A DNA stretch of 10,608 nucleotides from positions 1 through 10,608 of the forward strand of contig JAATEW010000174.1 in the NCBI GenBank assembly GCA_015655535.1, given 5' to 3'. The notes beneath the pieces are model-generated. The model saw nothing but the letters and a program-made list of their open reading frames with translations. It made no database searches and was not told where the DNA came from. Position numbers and translations under genes: made by a program. Positions 5,198-10,608 of this stretch are shown here, in pieces. Position 1 is the stretch's first letter; each line of letters starts with the position of its first letter. The DNA is from Hyphomicrobiales bacterium (GTDB lineage: Bacteria; Pseudomonadota; Alphaproteobacteria; Rhizobiales; Beijerinckiaceae).

Positions 5198-6232
5198 ATG
5201 AAATTTCTCGATCAAGCCAAGATCTATATCCGCTCCGGTGACGGTGGCGCTGGAAGCGTCTCCTTCCGGCGTGAGAAATATATCGAATTCGGCGGCCCTG
5301 ACGGCGGCGACGGCGGCAAGGGCGGCGACGTCATCGCCGTCTGCGTCGACGGTCTCAATACGTTGATCGATTATCGCTACCAGCAGCATTTCAAGGCCAA
5401 GACCGGCATGCACGGCATGGGCAAGCAGCGCGCCGGCGGCAAGGGGGCGGATTGCATCCTCAAAGTGCCGCTCGGCACGCAGATCTTCGAGGAAGACAGC
5501 GAAGAGCCGATCGCCGATCTGACCCAGGTCGGCCAAGAAGTGCGGCTTGCGCGCGGCGGCAATGGCGGCTTCGGCAATGCCTATTTTAAGACCTCGACCA
5601 ATCAGGCGCCGCGCCGCGCCAATCCGGGCCAGGATGGTGAAGAGCGTACGCTTTGGCTCCGCCTCAAACTGATCGCGGACGCAGGCCTCGTCGGCCTGCC
5701 CAATGCGGGCAAATCGACCTTCCTCGCAACCGTGTCGGCAGCGCGGCCGAAGATCGCCGATTATCCTTTCACGACTTTGCATCCGCAGCTTGGCGTCGTC
5801 GGCATAGACGGACGCGAATTTGTGCTCGCCGATATTCCGGGCCTGATCGAAGGCGCGCATGAAGGCCATGGATTGGGCGACCGCTTCCTGGGCCATGTCG
5901 AGCGCTGCCGCGTGATCCTGCATCTCGTCGATGCGGGCACCGAGCATGCGGGCAAAGCCTATAAGCTCATCCGCAAGGAGTTGGAGGCCTATGGCGGCGG
6001 CCTTGTCGAGAAGCCCGAGATCGTCGCGCTTTCGAAGGTCGATACGGTCGATGCCGAGACTTTGAAGCAGCAGATGGCGCGGCTGAAACGCGCCTGCAAA
6101 CATGCGCCGATCAAGCTCTCGTCCGCGACGAGGCTCAATGTCACCGAGACCTTGCGCGCCTTGATGGCCGTGATCGACGACAGCCACGCGGCCGAGGCCG
6201 TCACCGAGCGCGTCGCGGAGTGGCATCCGTGA
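5198..6232 (+). CDS. obgE: GTPase Obg/CgtA, ribosome assembly and stress
   Basis: Essential cytoplasmic GTPase that associates with the 50S subunit, assists its maturation and links growth to nucleotide status. The glycine-rich Obg fold is at residues 1-158 (MKFLDQAKIYIRSGDGGAGS and GGPDGGDGGKGGDV). The G domain follows, with G1 GLPNAGKST (166-174), switch I YPFTTLHP (189-196), G3 DIPG (212-215), G4 SKVD (279-282) and G5 SSA (308-310). At 344 aa it has no long C-terminal extension. G4 has serine where the consensus is NKxD, which may be a clade variant. There is no clear Shine-Dalgarno ahead of ATG 5198, but the family N-terminus fixes it. Its last codons overlap the proB start by four bases, so the two are co-transcribed and probably translationally coupled. 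Confidence 0.97.
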   Translation: MKFLDQAKIYIRSGDGGAGSVSFRREKYIEFGGPDGGDGGKGGDVIAVCVDGLNTLIDYRYQQHFKAKTGMHGMGKQRAGGKGADCILKVPLGTQIFEEDSEEPIADLTQVGQEVRLARGGNGGFGNAYFKTSTNQAPRRANPGQDGEERTLWLRLKLIADAGLVGLPNAGKSTFLATVSAARPKIADYPFTTLHPQLGVVGIDGREFVLADIPGLIEGAHEGHGLGDRFLGHVERCRVILHLVDAGTEHAGKAYKLIRKELEAYGGGLVEKPEIVALSKVDTVDAETLKQQMARLKRACKHAPIKLSSATRLNVTETLRALMAVIDDSHAAEAVTERVAEWHP

Positions 6233-7395
6233 ACGCACGCGCCGTCAATAAAGCGCAGACGGCGAAACCCGCGGCCGTCCCGAAGCTCGATCAATTCCGC
6301 CGCATCACGATCAAGGTCGGCTCGTCGCTCCTCGTCGATCATGAACAAGGCTGCGTGAAGCGCGATTGGCTTGCCGCGCTTGCCGACGATATAGCGAGCC
6401 TGCACGGCGAGGGCAGGGATATATTGATCGTCTCCTCGGGCTCGGTCGCACTGGGGCGCACCGTGCTCGGCCTGCCGAAAGGCGCTTTGCGGCTGGAGGA
6501 CAGCCAGGCGGCGGCCGCGGTCGGCCAGATCGCGCTGGCGCGGCTTTGGGCCGAAGTGCTCGGTGACCGCAAGGTCACGGCCGGGCAGATCCTCGTCACC
6601 TTCGGCGATACGGAAGAGCGCCAGCGTTATCTCAATGCGCGCGAAACCATCGGACGATTGTTGGACCTCCGCGCCATTCCGGTCATCAATGAAAACGATA
6701 CGGTGGCGACCGCCGAAATCCGCTATGGCGACAACGATAGATTGGCTGCACGCGTGGCGACCATGGCTTCCGCCGATCTTCTGATCCTGCTCTCCGACGT
6801 GGCAGGTCTTTATACGGCGTCGCCGGGCTCCGATCCGGGTGCCAAGCTCATTCCCGTCGTGGCGCGCGTGACGGCGGAGATCGAGGCCATGGCCGGCGGC
6901 GCGGCCTCGGCATTCTCGCGCGGCGGCATGCGCACCAAGCTTGAAGCCGCGAAGATCGCGACGACGGGCGGCACGCATATGCTGATCGCCGACGGGCGTG
7001 TCGCGCATCCGGTGCAGCGCATCAGGGAGGCCGGGCTCTGCACCTGGTTTCTGACGCCCTCCAATCCGGTGACGGCGCGCAAAAAATGGATCGCGGGCTC
7101 GCTTGAGCCGCGCGGTACGGTCCATGTCGACGAGGGCGCGGTGAAAGCGATCTTCGGCGGCGCGAGCCTGTTGCCGGCCGGCGTCAAGCGCGTCGAGGGC
7201 AATTTCGTGCGCGGCGATTGCGTGGTGATTCGCGACGGACAGGGCGCCGAGATCGGACGCGGCCTCGTCGCCTATGATGCGATCGAGGCGGCGCAGATCG
7301 CCGGGCGCAATTCGCGCGAGATCGAAAAAGTGCTGGGCATTCCCGGCCGCGCCGAAATCATCCATCGCGATGATATGGTTGTCGGGGGCGATTAG
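6229..7395 (+). CDS. proB: Glutamate 5-kinase, first step of proline synthesis
   Basis: Phosphorylates L-glutamate with ATP to glutamate 5-phosphate, the first and normally proline-inhibited step of proline synthesis. Counting from GTG 6229, the amino acid kinase domain covers about 22-260, with IKVGSSLLVD (28-37), VSSGSVALG (68-76), INENDTV (153-159), LSDVAGLY (188-195) and SRGGMRTKLEAA (220-231). A C-terminal PUA domain covers about 290-368 (RGTVHVDEGAVKAIF to AYDAIEAAQIAG). The 388 aa length is that of a full kinase-PUA enzyme. I prefer GTG 6229, which overlaps the obgE stop as GTGA and has GCGGAG (6215-6220) at an 8-base spacing. GTG 6220 would add three residues but has no site. The usual partner proA is not next to it, since a small DUF1488-like gene follows. 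Confidence 0.96.
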   Translation: MNARAVNKAQTAKPAAVPKLDQFRRITIKVGSSLLVDHEQGCVKRDWLAALADDIASLHGEGRDILIVSSGSVALGRTVLGLPKGALRLEDSQAAAAVGQIALARLWAEVLGDRKVTAGQILVTFGDTEERQRYLNARETIGRLLDLRAIPVINENDTVATAEIRYGDNDRLAARVATMASADLLILLSDVAGLYTASPGSDPGAKLIPVVARVTAEIEAMAGGAASAFSRGGMRTKLEAAKIATTGGTHMLIADGRVAHPVQRIREAGLCTWFLTPSNPVTARKKWIAGSLEPRGTVHVDEGAVKAIFGGASLLPAGVKRVEGNFVRGDCVVIRDGQGAEIGRGLVAYDAIEAAQIAGRNSREIEKVLGIPGRAEIIHRDDMVVGGD

Positions 7396-7458
7396 CCGAA
7401 ATGGTATGATCCTTGCCGCTTATACTGATGGCATTGGATTGGAAAAGGAGCGCTTCAA

Positions 7459-7731
7459 GTGGACGCGGACTTTATTCACGGCACGGTCGCGATCGATAAA
7501 GAAGGGGTGCTGACCGACACCCTGCTGTGCGGCGAGGGCAAGGTCAAAGTGACTGTCGTCATTCCGCAAGGCGCGCTGGGCGATTATACGTCTTTTGACC
7601 ATCAGAAGCTCTGGCAGGCCTATCGCGCCGCGCAAAGCCGCGTCGAAGCGCTCGTCAAAGAAAAATGTTCGGGCCTGCCGACCGAGGCCTGCACGATCAC
7701 GCTCGAAAAGGCCGATTTGCAGACACATTGA
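7459..7731 (+). CDS. Small protein, DUF1488-like, 90 aa
   Basis: Its function is unknown. The start is GTG 7459, with GGAG at 7447-7450 (8-base spacing), and the stop is TGA 7729-7731. The pattern KVKVTVVIPQGALGDY (about 28-43), then a helix WQAYRAAQSRVEALVKEKC and a C-terminal ITLEKADL, resembles my memory of DUF1488 proteins in length and order of elements. The assignment is by eye only. There is no membrane segment or signal peptide. It has three cysteines (near residues 24, 72 and 79), none in a CxxC pair. It lies 63 bases after proB. A TATACT (7421-7426) could be a -10 box of its own, although no good -35 was found, so readthrough from proB is equally likely. A palindromic repeat begins eight bases after the stop. 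Confidence 0.75.
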   Translation: MDADFIHGTVAIDKEGVLTDTLLCGEGKVKVTVVIPQGALGDYTSFDHQKLWQAYRAAQSRVEALVKEKCSGLPTEACTITLEKADLQTH

Positions 7732-7738
7732 CTACGTT

Positions 7739-7866
7739 CGTCATTGCGAGCGAAGCGAAGCAATCCAGTCCGGTTACTTGAGCTGTGGCTTCTGGATTGC
7801 TTCGTCGCACGCAGGCAAGTTTACGCAGGCCGCGTAAACTTGCCTGCGATTCTCCTCGCAATGACG
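7739..7866. repeat. Intergenic repeat with a perfect hairpin nested in one arm
   Basis: The left arm starts CGTCATTGCGAGCGAAGCGA (7739) and runs to 7767. The right arm is split: TGGATTGCTTCGTCGCAC (7793-7810) and GATTCTCCTCGCAATGACG (7848-7866). Between the two pieces lies a perfect 16-bp hairpin with a 5-base loop (7811-7826 with 7832-7847, arms starting GCAGGCAAG and ending CTTGCCTGC). The outer arms belong to a type I know as widespread in alphaproteobacterial intergenic DNA. It sits between two convergent genes and may stop transcription from both sides. Confidence 0.75.
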
Positions 7867-7898
7867 GATAAATACTGCCAGCCCGAGAGCGAGCCGTC

Positions 7899-8885
7899 TC
7901 AAAAGCGCTCGCCGACCCATTCCTCGCTTTTTGCCCAAAGCGCTTCGGCATGGGCCGGATCGAGCGCATAGGCGCGCACGCCGTCGCCTGCTATGCTGAT
8001 CTCCTGGCCGTCCGGCACGATGGCGCCGACATGGCAATTCTCGCAATAGCGGCCACCGACCGTATCGCCGGATGCGACGACACCAGCCCATACCGATGTC
8101 GCGGTGCCTTGCGGGACTGTTTTGAACTCGAACGGCGGTTTGCCTTCCGCTGCAAGCTGCTCGTTAATCTTGGTGATGCGTTCGATCACGGCGTCATACG
8201 AGCTCTTGTCCATATAGCGCCCGAGTTCGGTCCGGATACCGCCCGGATGCACCGCCGCGGCGCGTATGCCGCGCGCTTTGTGGCGTTTATCGAAAGCGAC
8301 GGAAAAGAGAATATTCGCGGTCTTCGAGCGGCCATAGGCGACGAAGGGCTCATAAGGCGTGCGCTCGAAATTCGGATCGTCAAGGTTGACGTCGCTGAAA
8401 CGATGTCCGGAGGAGGAGAGATTCACAAGCCTTGCGCCGTCGCGCATCAAGGGAGCGATCTTGTTGACGAACAGAAAATGCCCGAGGTGATTGGTGCCGA
8501 ACTGCCGCTCGAACCCATCGGCCGTGCGCTCGAAGGGTGTCGTCATCACGCCCGCATTGGCGATGACGAGATCGAAGGGTTCGGCCTTCGCGAGAAGAGC
8601 GTCGGCGCAGGCGCGCACGCTGGCGAGCGAAGCAAGATCGAGTTCGACAAGCTCGAAGCCGCCGCCGCTCTTCGCGGCCGCCTCGAAGACCTCGGCAGTT
8701 GCCCGTTTGGCTTTAGCGAGGTCGCGCGCCGCGCCGGTGACGTGTGCGCCATGGGCCACGAGCGCACGCGCGGTCTCGATGCCGAGACCCGCTGAGACGC
8801 CGGTCACAAGCGCGCGTTTGCCCTTTAAATCAATGCCCTTGAGGACATCTTCGGTAGTCGAGGTTGCGCCGAATACGTCTGTCAC
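7899..8885 (-). CDS. Short-chain dehydrogenase/reductase, retinol-dehydrogenase-like
   Basis: Probable cytoplasmic NAD(P)-dependent oxidoreductase of the SDR superfamily, with an unknown substrate. The Rossmann start TGVSAGLG is at 28-35, DLVIANAG at 105-112, NHLGH at 132-136, the catalytic-serine strand LVNLSSSG at 153-160, the catalytic pair YGRSK at 184-188 (Y184, K188) and VHPGGIRTEL at 212-221. At 328 aa it is longer than classical SDRs (about 250) and fits the longer RDH/WWOX-like subgroup. An arginine at 54, after the second strand, would favour NADP. The start is GTG 8885 with GGGAG at a 7-base spacing. Two ATGs just upstream are out of frame and soon meet a stop. It is divergent from a tetR gene, with shared operators between them, so it is probably the regulator's target and may detoxify or modify the inducer. 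Confidence 0.92.
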   Translation of the reverse strand: MTDVFGATSTTEDVLKGIDLKGKRALVTGVSAGLGIETARALVAHGAHVTGAARDLAKAKRATAEVFEAAAKSGGGFELVELDLASLASVRACADALLAKAEPFDLVIANAGVMTTPFERTADGFERQFGTNHLGHFLFVNKIAPLMRDGARLVNLSSSGHRFSDVNLDDPNFERTPYEPFVAYGRSKTANILFSVAFDKRHKARGIRAAAVHPGGIRTELGRYMDKSSYDAVIERITKINEQLAAEGKPPFEFKTVPQGTATSVWAGVVASGDTVGGRYCENCHVGAIVPDGQEISIAGDGVRAYALDPAHAEALWAKSEEWVGERF

Positions 8886-8961
8886 ATCATATCTCCCTGC
8901 TTCAAAGCGCAGCTATGCTTTCGCGATCAGGCCTTGCCGATCGCGCTGATGGTCCTATAAA

Positions 8962-8976
8962 CGGAGGGTAACTCCG
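8962..8976. promoter_or_regulatory. Candidate TetR operator, site 1 (SDR side)
   Basis: CGGAG-GGTAA-CTCCG is a perfect 5-bp inverted repeat in the SDR/tetR gap. On the minus strand it lies just upstream of TATAGG (8957-8952), a possible -10 of the SDR gene, so a bound repressor would block that promoter. Its centre is 26 bp from the centre of site 2. Confidence 0.6.
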
Positions 8977-8987
8977 GAACTAATATA

Positions 8988-9002
8988 CGGAGGATTCCTC
9001 CG
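8988..9002. promoter_or_regulatory. Candidate TetR operator, site 2 (tetR side)
   Basis: CGGAGG-ATT-CCTCCG is a perfect 6-bp inverted repeat ending 15 bases before the tetR ATG. It follows directly on a possible -10, TAATAT (8981-8986). Together with site 1 it lies within a larger perfect inverted repeat, TAAACGGAGG (8958-8967) and CCTCCGTTTA (8997-9006). Repression of the regulator's own gene is the likely role. Confidence 0.65.
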
Positions 9003-9017
9003 TTTACAAGGGCCGCC

Positions 9018-9602
9018 ATGACAGGCCGAGCCGAAGAGGCCAAAGAGCGAAAACCCCGCGCGGACGCGCAGCGCAATCGCGAGAGCCTTTTGAAAGCCGC
9101 CAAAGCCGCCTTCACGCGGCGCGGGGCGGAGATCAATCTCGACGATCTCGCGAAGGAGGCAGGCGTCGGCGTGGGGACGCTCTATCGCCATTTCCCGACA
9201 CGCGACGCTTTGATCGAGGCGGTCTATCGCGCGGGGGTCAAGGAACTCGCGGATATGGCGGCGCAACTTTCTGCGGCGCGGCCGCCGATCGAGGCGCTGC
9301 GCGAATGGATGAAGATTTTCGTCGATTATATCGCGACGAAGCACTTGATCGCGCCGGCGTTGAATTCGATGGTCGGCGGCCCATCGCAGCTCTATGCGGA
9401 ATCGGGCACGCAGATTAAAACGGCGATCGAATCGCTCGTCGCGCGCGCTGTCGCCTCCGGCGACATAAGACCCGACCTCGATCCTTTCGACCTCCTGCGG
9501 GCGCTTGTCGGCGTCGCCAATGTGGCGGCAAGCCCCGATTGGGAGGCAAGCGCGAAGCGATTGGTCGATATTCTCGTCGCGGGTTCGCGGCCTGTGGAGT
9601 GA
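9018..9602 (+). CDS. TetR family transcriptional regulator
   Basis: DNA-binding repressor, 194 aa, the normal TetR length. The N-terminal TetR domain starts at about residue 18 (AQRNRESLLKAAKAAFTRRG). The helix-turn-helix is LDDLAKEAGVGVGTLYRHFP (41-60), followed by TRDALIEAVY. The all-helical C-terminal part (75-194) is the ligand and dimer domain and does not reveal the ligand. The ATG at 9018 has AAGGG at 9008-9012 (5-base spacing). The gene is divergent from the SDR gene across 132 bp with two palindromic operators, the classical layout of a TetR repressor and its target. It is convergent with the LysR-type gene, whose stop lies 21 bases away. Confidence 0.95.
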   Translation: MTGRAEEAKERKPRADAQRNRESLLKAAKAAFTRRGAEINLDDLAKEAGVGVGTLYRHFPTRDALIEAVYRAGVKELADMAAQLSAARPPIEALREWMKIFVDYIATKHLIAPALNSMVGGPSQLYAESGTQIKTAIESLVARAVASGDIRPDLDPFDLLRALVGVANVAASPDWEASAKRLVDILVAGSRPVE

Positions 9603-9623
9603 AGCGCGCCGCGCCTCGTAAAG

Positions 9624-10580
9624 CTACGCGGCTTTGGAGCGATGTTTGACCCGCTTATTTGGCCGGTCCCAAACGGGCGGCGTGCCGATCACATGCCGCA
9701 ACGCTGCGATGAAAGCGGCGATCTTCGCAGGCGGATCGGCGAGCGCTCGCAAAACATAGATCCCGCCAGCATCGCCGCTTGCATCGACGGCCTTCGGCAA
9801 CAGGCGCTTCAGCGTGCCCGCGGCTATGTCGCCACCGACGACCCAGTTCGGCAACAAGGCGATGCCAAGGCCGGATAAAGCCGCGCCTCTCAAGGCTTCG
9901 AAATCGTCACAGCGGAACACGTCTTGCGCACCCGCGAGCGTTCGCTTGGAACAGCCGAGCAGGTCCGACCAGCCGAGCACGTCCATGCCGTGCATTTTGT
10001 CGAGCAGGCGATGATGGGCGAGCTCTGCGAGCGATGTGGGACTGCCGGCGTGTTTGAGATAGCGCGGGCTTGCGACGAGCCGCCTTTCATGCGCGGCAAG
10101 CTTTGTGGCGATCAGAGAACTATCTGCCAGCCGCCCGGCGCGAATGACGGCGTCGAGTCGTTCGACGATGGGATCGGCGATCCGTTCCGTCAGATCGAGC
10201 TCCGTGCGCAGATCCGGATGCGCCGTAATCAGCGCCTCGATGGCCGGAATGACATAGCGTTTCCCGAATGTCGGAAGGCAGGCGATACGCAAAACGCCGC
10301 GCACGCTGCCCGCAAGGGCTGCGGCCTCGTCGCGCAGATCCGCGAGATCGTCGAGAACGAGCTGGGCGCGCTGCAAGACGAGATTGCCGGCGCTCGTCGG
10401 TGCCAGGGCGCGCGTCGAGCGGGTCAAAAGCGTCACGCCGAGATCGGCTTCGAGCGCATCGATCTGACGCACGATCGAAGAATGCGCGACCGCGTGCCGC
10501 CGCGCGACGGCGGAGAAGCTGCCGAAGCGGCAGACCTCGACGAATACGGCGAGATATTCGGCGAACTTGACCCGGTCCAT
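9624..10580 (-). CDS. LysR family transcriptional regulator
   Basis: A LysR-type regulator of 318 aa from the preferred ATG at 10580, close to the family norm of about 300. The winged helix-turn-helix covers residues 1-60, with GSFSAVARRHAVAHSSIVRQ (20-39), LEADLGVTLLTRSTRALAPT (43-62) and SAGNLVLQRA following. The effector-binding domain covers about 92-300 (VRGVLRIACLPTFGKRYVIP to IYVLRALADPP). It is of the type common in CrgA-like regulators. The last 18 residues are basic. The frame stays open to a GTG at 10595, but that start would put the 15-bp palindrome at 10582-10596 inside the gene, and LysR proteins usually begin only a few residues before the first helix. No clear ribosome binding site is seen for either start. 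The effector and targets are unknown. A divergent target gene may lie beyond the right edge. Confidence 0.94.
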   Translation of the reverse strand: MDRVKFAEYLAVFVEVCRFGSFSAVARRHAVAHSSIVRQIDALEADLGVTLLTRSTRALAPTSAGNLVLQRAQLVLDDLADLRDEAAALAGSVRGVLRIACLPTFGKRYVIPAIEALITAHPDLRTELDLTERIADPIVERLDAVIRAGRLADSSLIATKLAAHERRLVASPRYLKHAGSPTSLAELAHHRLLDKMHGMDVLGWSDLLGCSKRTLAGAQDVFRCDDFEALRGAALSGLGIALLPNWVVGGDIAAGTLKRLLPKAVDASGDAGGIYVLRALADPPAKIAAFIAALRHVIGTPPVWDRPNKRVKHRSKAA

Positions 10581-10581
10581 C

Positions 10582-10596
10582 TGTGCATTCTGCACA
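10582..10596. promoter_or_regulatory. Candidate LysR box (T-N11-A palindrome)
   Basis: TGTGCA-TTC-TGCACA is a perfect 6-bp inverted repeat of 15 bp in total, matching the T-N11-A form of LysR-type regulator sites. It begins one base upstream of the preferred ATG at 10580. Binding there would fit negative autoregulation, control of a divergent gene outside the window, or both. Confidence 0.55.
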
Positions 10597-10608
10597 CAGG
10601 TGCTGCGA

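Noticed and set aside
5989..7365. A 458-codon minus-strand open frame opposite obgE and proB.
   Set aside because: It is an antisense shadow of two genes with unmistakable family motifs. Its composition is H/R/D-rich with no domain.
8032..8046. A CxxCH sequence (CENCH, residues 281-285 of the SDR) resembling a haem c attachment motif.
   Set aside because: The protein is a cytoplasmic SDR without a signal peptide, and the segment GGRYCENCH is at a place where related SDRs carry a similar GGxYxEDC-type sequence. Chance resemblance is far more likely.
9603..9640. Possible bidirectional terminator between the convergent tetR and lysR genes (CGTA-AAGC-TACG).
   Set aside because: The stem is only 4 bp with bulged extensions and no T tract on either strand, and it overlaps the lysR stop.

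Overview
The window looks like a chromosomal segment of a GC-rich alphaproteobacterium, most likely a member of the Hyphomicrobiales (Rhizobiales). The basis is the gene order rplU-rpmA-GNAT-obgE-proB, the alphaproteobacterial style of the proteins, frequent GTG/TTG starts, and gaps filled with palindromic repeats whose arms resemble repeats I know from that order. A family such as Beijerinckiaceae is a guess. No phage, transposase, CRISPR array, tRNA or rRNA was seen.

Layout. Positions 1-36 carry the possible start of a minus-strand gene running off the left edge. An unrecognised 86-residue protein follows (214-474, +). A 355-base gap holds a three-hairpin palindromic element. A long minus-strand gene (830-2872) encodes a membrane-anchored M23 zinc peptidase acting on peptidoglycan. 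A 483-base gap then holds the leader of the ribosomal protein operon, with a TTGACA box, an intrinsic-terminator-like hairpin and a perfect 9-bp hairpin. Then come rplU (L21), a palindromic repeat, rpmA (L27), a chain of five hairpins ending in an intrinsic terminator, a RimJ-type GNAT acetyltransferase, two oppositely oriented repeats, obgE and proB (overlapping obgE by 4 bp), and a small DUF1488-like protein. L21, L27 and ObgE all serve the large ribosomal subunit or its assembly. The GNAT may modify a protein, and ProB opens proline synthesis.

Right side. A repeat with a perfect 16-bp hairpin nested in it separates the + genes from a minus-strand short-chain dehydrogenase (7899-8885). Divergent from this is a TetR regulator (9018-9602). 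The 132-bp gap between them carries two CGGAG-type palindromes enclosed in a perfect 10-bp inverted repeat, a good candidate TetR operator controlling both genes. A convergent LysR-type regulator (9624-10580) ends the window, with a 15-bp T-N11-A palindrome immediately upstream of its preferred ATG.

Most genes are conventional. The parts most worth a second look are non-coding: the hairpin chain after rpmA (4117-4264), the rplU leader, the SDR/TetR operator cluster, and the different palindromic repeat families that occupy several gaps around the otherwise conserved ribosome/obgE/proB cluster.
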